Positions 28,601-36,000 of a stretch of DNA of 64,000 nt are shown one piece after another. Source of the stretch: Lagopus muta (Eukaryota; Chordata; Aves; Galliformes; Phasianidae); NCBI RefSeq assembly GCF_023343835.1, contig NC_064438.1, positions 58,676,578 through 58,740,577 on the forward strand, read 5' to 3'. The position numbers and the translations under genes are program-made. The notes below the pieces were generated by a model. It searched no databases. It saw nothing but the letters and a program-made list of their open reading frames with translations, and had not been told where the DNA came from. Positions within the stretch are counted from its first letter, which is position 1; each line of letters opens with the position of its first letter.

Positions 28601-28905
28601 CGCTGCAGCTCCTCCACCGCCCGCGCGCGGTCGCGGCAATCCTCCTGGTCCAGCAGCCGGCCGCGCAGCTCGGCCGGGAGCAGCCCGAGGTCCGACCGTT
28701 CCGCGGGGCCCCCGCCGTTCTCCGGCTCCTCGGAGCCTCCCGGCCGCCGGGCCTCGCCGCGGGACGGCTCCCCGGGCGACGGACCTCCGCGCCGCCTTCC
28801 GCGCGGCCGCTCCGGGCCGTCCCCCGCCGCCCCGAGCTCGGGGCCCGGCGGCCGCTCCATGGCGCGGGCGGGCGGCGGCGGGGCCGGGCCCAGAGCCGCG
28901 GCCAT
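439..28905 (-). CDS. TOGARAM1: TOGARAM1 (FAM179B/Crescerin-1), 16 coding exons, 3' end outside window
   Basis: Gene-level entry; the exons are listed separately. The product is a TOG-domain protein that in other animals binds tubulin and controls microtubule growth in the cilium; human variants cause a Joubert-type ciliopathy (family knowledge). In the sequence, sixteen minus-strand exons join in phase with GT-AG borders and read continuously as TOGARAM1: the TOG domain that is second in mammals (residues about 75-307), a long Ser/Pro-rich linker (about 310-930), then the third TOG domain (from about 945 to the window edge). The visible part is 1234 codons. The mammalian protein is about 1,720 residues; the last exons and the fourth TOG domain lie beyond position 1. 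The N-terminal first TOG domain is not visible. The gene is head-to-head with KLHL28 and probably shares its promoter. Introns range from about 0.3 kb to 6.7 kb and contain CR1 copies in both orientations. Confidence 0.95.
849..975 (-). CDS. TOGARAM1: TOGARAM1 exon 15: third TOG domain
   Basis: 127 nt, phase 2 to 0. Acceptor gccctgcag, donor CAAAAG|GTATGT. Reads [35 protein letters not shown], the last helices of the third TOG domain. Confidence 0.96.
1259..1440 (-). mobile_element. CR1 LINE 3' end, truncated
   Basis: Reads, on the minus strand, GGATGTGGCTCTGGGCAGCC and then GACCTGCACACAGCAGGGG to the terminal CR1 tail. Same variant as eight other copies here (10510, 12199, 24941, 34431, 42820, 50892, 55722, 57676). 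Lies in TOGARAM1 intron 14. Confidence 0.9.
1679..1837 (-). CDS. TOGARAM1: TOGARAM1 exon 14: third TOG domain
   Basis: 159 nt, phase 2 to 2. Acceptor ttctctttag, donor ACAAG|GTTAGT. Reads [45 protein letters not shown]. The length is a multiple of three. Preceded by the 3.5-kb intron 13. Confidence 0.96.
1838..5295 (-). other. TOGARAM1 intron 13, no gene seen
   Basis: 3.46 kb between exons 14 and 13. I see no further exon, RNA gene or clear CR1 copy. Open frames around 3630-4000 on both strands are interrupted and match no family I recognise. Confidence 0.6.
5296..5531 (-). CDS. TOGARAM1: TOGARAM1 exon 13: third TOG domain
   Basis: 236 nt, phase 0 to 2. Acceptor tgtgtgcag, donor AAAG|GTAATT. 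Reads [20 protein letters not shown] through [20 protein letters not shown]. Nearly identical to the mammalian exon, the most conserved part of the window together with the BTB domain of KLHL28. Confidence 0.97.
5910..6015 (-). CDS. TOGARAM1: TOGARAM1 exon 12: third TOG domain
   Basis: 106 nt, phase 2 to 0. Acceptor tttgcacag, donor AAGAG|GTTAAA. Reads [20 protein letters not shown] then [15 protein letters not shown], the first HEAT-like helices of this TOG domain. Confidence 0.94.
6421..6515 (-). mobile_element. CR1 3' fragment
   Basis: The antisense tail catagaatcc followed by ttggaagagatcc and the cagtccagctcccctgca segment typical of CR1 3' UTRs. An old copy in a TOGARAM1 intron. Confidence 0.75.
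6685..6838 (-). CDS. TOGARAM1: TOGARAM1 exon 11: start of third TOG domain
   Basis: 154 nt, phase 1 to 2. Acceptor gcttttcag, donor TG|GTACGT. Reads [20 protein letters not shown], then [22 protein letters not shown]. The SVTHSPE and KPE.ALTEAL.LLAD.DW blocks are those that lead into the third TOG domain. Confidence 0.95.
7997..8165 (-). CDS. TOGARAM1: TOGARAM1 exon 10
   Basis: 169 nt, phase 0 to 1. Acceptor tttctgtag, donor GACA|GTGAGC. Encodes [20 protein letters not shown], then [15 protein letters not shown]: a charged, probably helical stretch equal to the mammalian YNKMRQKRKEEKE...EKKEKNSWER block. Confidence 0.92.
9413..9576 (-). CDS. TOGARAM1: TOGARAM1 exon 9
   Basis: 164 nt, phase 1 to 0. 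Acceptor cctttcag, donor GAGAGAG|GTAGAA. Encodes [20 protein letters not shown], then [21 protein letters not shown], parallel to VFGS...SVENGD...YGRSVQQN...ENE in mammals. Confidence 0.92.
10047..10136 (-). CDS. TOGARAM1: TOGARAM1 exon 8
   Basis: 90 nt, phase 1 to 1. Acceptor gttctgcag, donor AAAG|GTATGA. Reads [20 protein letters not shown] then [10 protein letters not shown]; the SEDxVxxVGKG end is conserved with mammals. Its length is a multiple of three, so skipping it would keep the frame. Confidence 0.87.
10510..10631 (+). mobile_element. CR1 3' end
   Basis: CCAGGCTGGATGTGGCTCTG through the GACCTGCACACAGCAGGGG block and CTAGGATTCCATGATC tail. Opposite in direction to TOGARAM1. Confidence 0.9.
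12199..12288 (-). mobile_element. CR1 3' fragment, inverted relative to the copy at 10510
   Basis: The same variant in antisense: GGAGCACAGTGCTCATCCAG through CACATCCAGCCTG. It lacks the terminal octamer tail. Confidence 0.9.
13552..13652 (-). CDS. TOGARAM1: TOGARAM1 exon 7
   Basis: 101 nt, phase 2 to 1. Acceptor ttgtaacag, donor CCAG|GTATTT. Reads (M)[17 protein letters not shown]..., matching the mammalian MSDIFPTFGSK segment. Placed by homology, phase and splice sites. Confidence 0.85.
15479..15705 (-). CDS. TOGARAM1: TOGARAM1 exon 6
   Basis: 227 nt, phase 0 to 2. Acceptor ccgtttag before ATGCAGAGC, donor AT|GTGAGT. Encodes [20 protein letters not shown] and later [19 protein letters not shown], one of the most conserved linker blocks. 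The first ATG is an internal methionine, not a start. Confidence 0.95.
16801..17054 (-). CDS. TOGARAM1: TOGARAM1 exon 5
   Basis: 254 nt, phase 1 to 0. Acceptor tcttatccag, donor GAAGAG|GTTTGT. Encodes [16 protein letters not shown], then [14 protein letters not shown], and ends [16 protein letters not shown], matching the PVPPIP and DLSEL...DQEE blocks of the mammalian linker. Confidence 0.93.
18360..18638 (-). CDS. TOGARAM1: TOGARAM1 exon 4
   Basis: 279 nt, phase 1 to 1. Acceptor tttgctcag, donor GCAG|GTAGGA. Encodes the Ser/Pro-rich linker with the conserved strings [36 protein letters not shown] and [14 protein letters not shown]. Confidence 0.93.
19215..19349 (-). CDS. TOGARAM1: TOGARAM1 exon 3
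   Basis: 135 nt, both junctions phase 1. Acceptor ctgaaag, donor AAAG|GTATTT. Reads [18 protein letters not shown] and later [13 protein letters not shown], which lines up with the mammalian linker. Too short to stand out as an open frame; placed by homology and phase. A (TA)n microsatellite lies about 250 bases upstream in gene orientation. Confidence 0.88.
19604..19662. repeat. (TA)n microsatellite
   Basis: About 58 bases of TA repeat interrupted once by AAAA, in TOGARAM1 intron 2. Likely length-polymorphic. Confidence 0.95.
20734..20829 (-). mobile_element. CR1 3' fragment beside the exon 2 donor
   Basis: Antisense agaatcacagaattgtaggg, ttggaagggacctccagaga and tccaaccccctgcc. A different CR1 subfamily from the dominant one. 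Its 5' limit is about 10 bases from the TOGARAM1 exon 2 donor. Confidence 0.85.
20846..21002 (-). CDS. TOGARAM1: TOGARAM1 exon 2
   Basis: 157 nt; acceptor ctcctgcag before TTCTCTTCA, donor G|GTGAGT. Encodes [13 protein letters not shown]...[13 protein letters not shown], matching the linker segment after the first visible TOG domain. It enters in phase 0 and leaves in phase 1. A CR1 fragment begins only about 10 bases past the donor hexamer. Confidence 0.93.
22238..22305 (-). mobile_element. CR1 3' fragment
   Basis: Short diverged antisense piece: acagaattacagaatcactcc, then cctccaagatcatcaagtcc. In intron 1 of TOGARAM1. Confidence 0.75.
24941..25053 (+). mobile_element. CR1 3' end
   Basis: CTCTGGGCAGCCTGGGCTGC through ATTCTATGATTCTATGATTC, i.e. 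with the terminal 8-bp tail repeats intact. In intron 1 of TOGARAM1. Confidence 0.92.
26241..26468 (-). mobile_element. CR1 3' region
   Basis: Antisense: gaatcacagggtcatagaat, ggttggaaaagaccttaagg, through cacagccctttctgcaaaga. Another subfamily, longer than the others in this intron. Confidence 0.88.
27218..27590 (-). mobile_element. CR1 3' region near TOGARAM1 exon 1
   Basis: Antisense, about 370 bases: aatcacagaatcacacaatg, ggttggaagggacctcaagg, up to tgctgcactgagctc. In sense orientation relative to TOGARAM1. Confidence 0.88.
27679..28905 (-). CDS. TOGARAM1: TOGARAM1 exon 1: start codon, short leader and TOG domain
   Basis: 409 codons, donor CAG|GTACGT at 27678, phase 0. The first in-frame ATG is at 28905 (MAAAL..., -3 C, +4 G). 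A second ATG at 28860 (MERPP...) has a better context (-3 G, +4 G) and may be the main start. I kept the first because human TOGARAM1 also begins MAAA. Residues 16-70 are a Gly/Pro/Arg/Glu-rich leader. From about residue 75 ([15 protein letters not shown]) to about 307 ([11 protein letters not shown]) the helical HEAT-like repeats align with the second TOG domain of the mammalian protein. The exon ends with the conserved segment [13 protein letters not shown]. Base composition is extremely GC-rich and the protein is rich in Ala, Leu and Arg. The roughly 300 residues that precede this TOG domain in mammals are absent. Confidence 0.93.
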
Positions 28906-29224
28906 GGGCGGCGAAGAACGGAACCGCCCCCGGCAACGCCGCGCGCCGCAACGCCGCCGTCGCCAGGGCCCGGCGCGACGCGAGCCGCGCACGCGCGGAA
29001 CCGACCGCGTCCCCGCGCCGCGGGGGGAGCCGCTCCTCTTTGCACCAACCGCCGCGGGGAAACGGAGCGCCGCGGCTCCGCCGGGAGATTCCGACCGCGC
29101 GCAGTGGAACCCGCGCCGCGGGCACGCGGCGCTGCGGGCACACGGCGTGCCGCCCTCCGTGCCCGACAGCCCCGGTACCGCGCGGTGGTTCGGCCCGGCC
29201 CGGCGCCGTGCGGGGCGGCGGCGC

Positions 29225-29233
29225 CCGGAAGTG
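29225..29233 (+). promoter_or_regulatory. ETS/GABP-type site CCGGAAGTG
   Basis: A perfect ETS core in the divergent promoter, immediately followed by a CRE-like TGACGCG. It lies about 65 bases before the putative KLHL28 exon 1 donor. Function is inferred from motif and place only. Confidence 0.5.
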
Positions 29234-29297
29234 ACGCGTGCGGCCGGGCGCTGCTGTGCCGGAGGGAGCGAGGAACGGCCCGAAAACCGCGCCGCAG
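29234..29297 (+). other. KLHL28: KLHL28 putative non-coding exon 1 (5' limit uncertain)
   Basis: A strong donor GCCGCAG|GTGAGC at 29297/29298 in the CpG island suits the 5' untranslated exon that KLHL28 needs, because coding exon 2 begins with a splice acceptor directly at its ATG. The start of transcription is not visible; the 5' limit given is arbitrary, just after the ETS site. Confidence 0.5.
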
Positions 29298-30608
29298 GTG
29301 AGCGCCGGGGCGGCCGGGACCGGGATGGGGCCGGGATGGATCGCAGAGGGCCGGGCGGCGCCGCGGTGGGTGCGGCTGCTGGCGTCGGGCCCGGCCGGGG
29401 CGTTCTGCAGCGTTCTGCAGCATCCCGCAGCCTCCCTCGTCGCGCTCAGCGCCGGGGCCGCCTGGCACGCGATCTTCGTTTGCTCCTCCGTGTCGGCCGG
29501 CCGCGTTGGCGCTCCCTGCGCGCTGCGGGACGGCCCGGCCTTCCGGCGCGGCAGTGCGGGGCGGGCTGCGGCCCGGCGGAGCTGTGCACGCGGCTGTGAG
29601 TGACGCCGTGATGCTCCGTCCTTACCGCGCTGCCGCCGTGCCCGGCTGTGTTTCCACCTTCCTGTTGCAGCACGACACGAGCTGAGCGCGGACACCAAGG
29701 GGCGGTAGCTGATGCTGGGGCAGCTTTTTGTAAGCGTTGTGTTGCTAAAATGCTGCTGCGTGGAAAACACCATCACCTTTCACAGGTATCCCTAAAGGAC
29801 TTTGTTGCTGGTGTGTGCTCGATGGGAGGGCAGATGGCCGCAGAGCTCTGATCCAGCCGTACTGATGACTCTGTTTATCCTGTCTGTTCATAACAAGAGA
29901 TTGCTGAGTGCTCTCACGTCCCTGAGCAGGGCACAGCTCTCCTGTCTCTGCCCCGCAGCATTCGCTTTGTCAGCTCTGCTGTTACGTTCTGTGCTTAAAC
30001 GCTGGCAGCTAATTTTATGCTCTCACGTGAAGCAGTTTGTAAGTGGGCTCGTTGCAAATTAGGTGCCAGTTGAGGAGCTATGGAAATGATGAACTTCTTA
30101 ATAACAAGATGAAGGAAGCACGCTTTGGAAGCTCGTGTAGTCATCTAGTGAATAAAAGAATTAAATCAGCTTTTCAGTTCAGAAGCGGGATGGTGGTGAT
30201 GTTCCCTGCAGAACAATGGTGATGTTCCCTGCCTGTCCTGGATCTTGATGTGCTGACACCCTCCACCCTCTCACCACTGCAACAATTCAGTGAATAAGAA
30301 CTGAAGAGCTCCCGCAGCTCTCAGTGGTGGGCAGCACCACTCGAATGCTAACGAAGCTGAAATTAGAGCAGGTATCGTGGTGCTGTCAGGTATCACAACG
30401 GGAAGGAAAACTTGAAGGAATGAGTGCTTGGGAGCTGTGTGAGCTGTGGGTGGCAGCTTCCTCCTCTCTGCCCTCCCTGTGCCATAGTGAGAGCAGCTTC
30501 CTACAGCCTGGGGAGAGGTGGAGGCAGCGGCAGTGCCCAGGGTGCTCTGTGCTCCCCCAGGAGCTGTGTGGGCTGGGTTGCAGAGCACCTCTTCTTGTTC
30601 CACTTCTT

Positions 30609-31030
30609 AGAATCATAGAATCATTGAGCTTGGAAAAGACCACCAAGATCCGAGTCCATCCCCACCCACTGAGCGTGTCCCTCAGTGCCACATCTCCATG
30701 GCTCTTGGATACCTTTGGGTACAGGTGTCCCCCCTGCTCCTTGCACAGCCTGACACAGTGCATCGCCGCTCTTTCAGAGAATAAATGTTTCCTAATATCC
30801 ACCCTGAACCTTTTCTGGTGCAAAGTGAGGCCATCGCCTCTCATCCGTTTATTGTTACTTGGGAGCAGAGGCCAACCCCCATCTCACCATGACTTCATTT
30901 CAGAGAGTTGTAGAGAGCAGTGAGGTCTCTCCTGAGCCTCCTCTTCACAGCCACTCCTCACAAGACCTGTGCTAAGGACCCTTCAAGCTTTGTTGCCCTT
31001 CTTTGGACACACTTCTGCTGATCCTGGGCA
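30609..31030 (-). mobile_element. CR1, about 420 bases
   Basis: Antisense: agaatcatagaatcattgag, cttggaaaagaccaccaaga, aatgtttcctaatatccacc, up to ttgttgcccttctttggaca. In intron 1 of KLHL28. Confidence 0.9.
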
Positions 31031-31401
31031 CCCTGACCCAATCTCAGCAGGACAGCAGTGTGCTTGCTGGGGAGCTCTTGTTGCAGTAAAGTCCCCCATG
31101 GGGTGAGGTGGGGGTCTCCCATCTGCTGTGCTCCCCTGCCCATTCGAAGCATAGCAGGCCCTGCTCCTGCACACCCTTTCCTGCAGTCCAGCAGCCTGTG
31201 TGGGTCTTTTGCTCTGCTTTGTGCCAAGGGAGGGATTGGCATGACCTGTGTGGAGCAGGGGTTGTGGAGCTGGGTGCCTCCTGAGCACTGGGGCGTTATG
31301 CAGCACTGCTTGGGGTGAGATGCAGCGGGAAAGGCGTGAAGCGAGGAGCACAGGCTAGCTTAGGAAGGTTTAACTTTGTCTTGAATAAGCCAGTTCTTTA
31401 T

Positions 31402-31760
31402 TTCACAGAACCATAAGGGTTGGAAGTGACCTCTGGAGCTCCGCCAGTCCAATCCCCCTGCAACTGCAACAGCAGTTGCACACAAATTGTGCAGGTGTGT
31501 TTGGATACCTCCAGACAAGGAGACTCCCCCACCACTTGGGGGTAGCTGTGCCGGGTCTCTGCCACCCTCACAGCACAGAGATCTTCCTCATGTCTATACA
31601 GAACTCCCTGGGCTCCAGTCTGTGCCCGGTGCCCCCTTGTTTTGGTGCTGGGCACCATGGAACAGAGCCCAGCCCCCTGCTCCACCCTGCAGATATGGAT
31701 CAGTACTGCTCAGATCCCCTCAGCCTTCTCTTTTCCAGGTGCACAGTCCCAGGCTCTCTA
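31402..31760 (-). mobile_element. CR1, about 360 bases
   Basis: Antisense: tcacagaaccataagggttg through ctcagccttctcttttccag. Follows the previous copy by about 370 bases, same orientation, different subfamily. Confidence 0.82.
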
Positions 31761-32107
31761 TTTTTATTCTGATCTCTATGCAGTTCTCAGAAATATGTGG
31801 TGTAGAGCTCTTTCATGCATTCTGAAGTTTGCATTTTATTCCAGAAGGAAAAAATGTGTATTTTTCAATAAACGGTTAATATGGCAGTCACTGTTAATAA
31901 ATACTTGTCCTGAGTTTAATGTGTATCTAAAAGCATAGAGCATGAGGGCTTGAGAGGTAAATTGCAAGGTAATACACTAATTTAGGTAAAAGCATAAACG
32001 GAAAAGTAATTTTTAAACGTTCCATGTGGCATGTCTGTGTAATATGAGTAATAAAGCAGCTGAAAGTGGAACCCTGAGTAATGCCTCAAAAATTCTGTTT
32101 GTCACAG

Positions 32108-33006
32108 ATGGACCAGTCGTCTCCAACCTACATGCTTGCCAACCTAACACACTTGCATTCTGAACAGCTTCTGCAAGGCTTGAACCTCCTTCGCCAGCAT
32201 CACGAGCTGTGTGACATTGTCCTTAGGGTTGGCGATGTCAAGATCCATGCCCACAAAGTGGTGCTCGCCAGCATCAGCCCGTACTTCAAAGCCATGTTCA
32301 CCGGGAACCTCTCTGAGAAGGAGAATTCAGAGGTAGAGTTCCAGTGTGTTGACGAAGCAGCCCTGCAGGCCATCGTGGAGTATGCCTACACAGGAACTGT
32401 GTTCATCTCACAGGACACCGTGGAGTCGCTTCTTCCAGCTGCAAACCTTCTCCAAATCAAGCTGGTGGTGAAGGAGTGCTGCGCCTTTCTGGAGAGCCAG
32501 CTCGATCCTGGCAACTGCATCGGGATTTCTCGTTTTGCAGAGACCTATGGCTGCCACGACCTGTACTTGGCTGCCAACAAGTACATCTGTCAGAACTTTG
32601 AAGACGTTTGTCAGACTGAAGAATTCTTTGAGCTTACGCATTCTGAATTGGATGAAATTGTTTCCAATGACTGCTTGAATGTCGTGACAGAAGAAACAGT
32701 TTTTTATGCACTGGAGTCCTGGATCAAATACGATGTTCAGGAGCGACAGAAGTATTTAGCACAGCTGCTGCACTGCGTCCGGCTGCCGCTGCTGAGTGTG
32801 AAGTTCCTTACGAGGCTGTACGAAGCAAACCATCTCATTCGTGATGACCATACCTGCAAACATCTTCTAAACGAGGCTCTAAAATACCACTTCATGCCTG
32901 AACACAGACTTTCCCACCAGACCATGCTGATGACACGACCTCGCTGTGCTCCTAAAGTTCTGTGTGCTGTAGGAGGAAAAGCTGGGCTGTTTGCGTGTTT
33001 AGAAAG
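32108..33006 (+). CDS. KLHL28: KLHL28 exon 2: start codon, BTB and BACK domains
   Basis: 899 nt. The acceptor tttgtcacag lies directly before ATGGACCAG, so the start codon is formed at the exon edge. An in-frame ATG at 32081 would add nine residues if the exon began further upstream, but the acceptor and the family start (MD.SSPTYMLANLTHLHSEQ) favour 32108. Donor GAAAG|GTAACG, phase 2; the split codon makes the Ser of LESVEMYFP. Confidence 0.96.
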
Positions 33007-36000
33007 GTAACGGCAGAGCTGCTGCAGCAGTTGAGTGGCGTGATGTTCGTGTGTGGTTTTTGTCACCCTGGGTCAAGACAAGCGCTGAGGAGCTGTGGTT
33101 TGCAGAGATGTGGTTACTGCTTTCCTTGCAAGTGAGTTTTCTTGCAGCGAGGACAAGCAGTGAGTTCTTGGTTGTTGTGCGTAGTGCTCGCAGTTGAGGC
33201 TTTGTTTGTACCAGTACAAATAGCAGTAAAATCTTTTTCACTCTGAATTTGGTTAATAAAGGCAGCTGTCTTCAGTTTGCATGCGACTTCTAACTCGGGA
33301 GCCCTTGGAATTAAGACTAACTTAATCAGAGTTAAAAAAAAGCAGTGTTAAGTTCTTGATCACAGTGCAGTCATGCCTTTAGTGAGCTGGTCTTATTTCC
33401 CCAGTTCTCAAACTAAGCATCCTCTTCAGATCAGTGGTTTGTTGCCTCACTGAAGCTAGCCACACCAACCAGAGGAGCATAACAGAGACAGCTTTCTTGC
33501 CCATACTGGTGTGCCTGGGCTTTCTCTCAGCACTGTATCAACATTTCCAGAAGTGGTAGCTCAATTGTGAGTGTTCCTGTGTGTATGTGTGCTTTTGTAC
33601 ATGGGCTGCTGTGATGCTGAATGCACCTTTACCAGTGCAGCACGTGTTCCCTGTGTTAAGACAGGCTACCTGGGCTGGCCCTACAGCTGGGTGCTGGGAT
33701 ATTTTACTGAGCTACTCTTTTTTTGCAACAGTTCAGTGCTTGTACACATGGGCACACACTTAAGAGCAGTTGAGGATGTTGTCGAAGGTATTTACAGTTT
33801 CCTTTCCTGATCAGTGGTGTCAACAGTGGCTGTTGGGACTGGGGATCCTTAGGGTTGTGTTTTTAAAGAGTAAAGGGTCGGGGAATGCTGAATGCCAGAT
33901 CTGTTTGGTTAATGGAATAAGAGTCCTCTGGTACAGCTCAGCTCCATTTCTTTCACAGGTTCTTAAACGATTTTAACAATGTCACATAATGGTGTGGTTC
34001 AGAATACTTTGTTGTTGTTGTTAAACTGGAACTGGAACTGCGTGTTCCTGCATACAGAAACTCCTTTCATTTGTTATTATTCATAATTGTCTCAAACTGA
34101 TACTTCCATTCATACTTAAATAATTTTTCATGGCAAAAAAAAAAAAAAAAAAGGAATACATCAGTTAAAAATCTTCCCTAATAATTTAGGTACCTGATTT
34201 TCCTACAGCTACAATTGAAAATGGGAGGCCCTACCGCCACAAAACTCGTTTTCCTTTTTGTTTCTATTTGCAAGAAGGCTGATTTATTATTATTATTATT
34301 ATTACTATTATTATTGGGATTTTTTGCTGCTAGTTACCTCCTGCTTCATAATAACAGAGCTTCTTGGAATCTGTTTAGTGCTGCTCTTTCCTACCTGGGC
34401 CACTGCAGTGAAGGGCTGGTGTGCTGTCAGTCATAGCATCACAGCATGGCCTGGGTTGCACAGGAGCACAGTGCTCATCCAGCTCCAACCCCTGCTGTGT
34501 GCAGGTCGCCAACCAGCAGCCCAGGCTGCCCAGAGCCACATCCAGCCTGGCCTTGAAACTTTCCCTCTAGTTAGACTGCAGTGTACAACTGCAAACTACA
34601 AACTACTTTCTAAATGTGTGTACACGTCCATGTGTGCTCCTCTTACCCTTTTTGTCTCTCCTGTCTCCGTGGCCCTTCTGAGTGGCTGAGTGTTTGGTTT
34701 CTGGTTGGTTGGTTGTTTTCACTTTACCCTCCTAACTCTTCAGTTTGTATTTTGCAGCTCACCCTATTGCATCCTGCTACCTACCAGCACCCTGCTGTCT
34801 GCCCTCACACTGTCTGTGATGCTTTGTGCCTTCTCAGACTGTTCTGTCCTTTCAAAATCTATTTTTTCAGGTCTCAGACTTGGTGCTCTGACCTCCCACC
34901 ATGTCACTGCATAGCTGTATGCTTTTGCTCTTTGCTTATGTCCAGGCCCTTGGAAGAAACAGCTGACGTGGGATGAGAATTATAACGTATGCTCTTAAGA
35001 CTGTGTTCCATGTTGCCCTTTTACAACAGAGCTCCATAAAGCTAGGTTTGCTCACATAATCTTTCTTTTTTCTCTGTTCCAGTGTTGAAATGTATTTTCC
35101 CCAGAACGATTCCTGGATAGGCCTGGCACCTCTTAGCATTCCCCGCTATGAATTTGGAATATGTGTCCTAGACCAGAAAATCTATGTTGTAGGAGGGATT
35201 GCAACCCACGTGTGTCAAGGCATCAGCTACAGGAAGCACGAGAACTCAGTGGAGTGCTGGGACCCCGACACAAACACCTGGACGTCTCTGGAGAGGATGT
35301 TTGAGAGCCGCAGCACGCTGGGAGTGGTGGTCCTGGCAGGAGAGCTCTATGCCCTGGGGGGCTACGATGGGCAGTCGTATCTACGAACTGTAGAGAAATA
35401 CATTCCTAAAGTGAAGGAGTGGCAGCTAGTGGCCCCAATGAACAAAACGAGAAGCTGTTTTGCTGCAGCTGTCTTAGATGGAATGATATATGCCATTGGT
35501 GGCTATGGTCCTGCCCATATGAACAGGTACGTGCTTCTCATGTCTGTAGCTTGATGCCGTAAGCTGAAAATCAGTAAAAACATGAGCTTTTAAGCTTGTG
35601 TTCAGCAGCCAGTTAAAATATTCTGAGCTAAATCGGTGTTAATCCGCAGTGGGCCTCATTAATCCTTCTGTAGCATCAGTCTAGCGATTCAGCTGGGAAA
35701 TCTGTATTTGAACTTCTCTGAGCTGGAACACAAAGATGTGTATGTTCTTAAAAATCCCCGAGAAGGGAAGACGACGAAGCCAAAGACATACATTGCGTTC
35801 TGCTGAGCCAGGGAGTGCAGGGTGCCTGACCCCGAGCATCCCCATGCTGGATGTCCCAGAGGAGAAGTGCTGTGGGCATGTTTGCTCTGCCCCACGGCAG
35901 CCCCTTTGTCAGTGGGGCCCAGCAGCAGGTGCAGCCCCTGGGAGAGCCCTGCTGAGCCGCAGCACTGCAGCAGTGCCAGGTGACCCTCTGCACCTCAGGG

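Larger units (their letters stand above)
28906..29297. promoter_or_regulatory. Bidirectional CpG-island promoter of TOGARAM1 and KLHL28
   Basis: A CpG-dense stretch between the TOGARAM1 start codon and the first KLHL28 splice donor, less than 400 bases wide, with no TATA box in view. It contains CCGGAAGTG at 29225-29233, an ETS/GABP-type site overlapping a TGACGCG element; such sites are common in divergent housekeeping promoters. The CpG island itself continues through TOGARAM1 exon 1 (from about 27.7 kb) and to about 29.6 kb. Transcription start sites cannot be fixed from sequence alone. Confidence 0.75.
29298..32107 (+). other. KLHL28 intron 1
   Basis: 2.8 kb. It holds two long antisense CR1 pieces (30609-31030 and 31402-31760) and no recognisable exon. 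Composition changes from CpG-rich to ordinary within the first 400 bases. Confidence 0.6.
33007..35082 (+). other. KLHL28 intron 2
   Basis: 2.1 kb with a poly(A) run (34136-34152), an interrupted (TTA)n microsatellite (34285-34316) and an antisense CR1 3' end (34431-34560). No exon is seen. Confidence 0.6.

Noticed and set aside
27761..29599. 612-codon open frame on the plus strand
   Set aside because: Antisense shadow of TOGARAM1 exon 1, Arg/Ser/Pro-rich, no homology, same cause.
27581..29776. 731-codon open frame on the minus strand across the CpG island
   Set aside because: It overlaps TOGARAM1 exon 1 in another frame, is almost only Ala/Arg/Gly/Pro, and matches no family; a product of extreme GC content.
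32081..32107. Upstream in-frame ATG for KLHL28 adding nine residues
   Set aside because: The sequence just before 32108 is a good splice acceptor, and the family start is the ATG at 32108.
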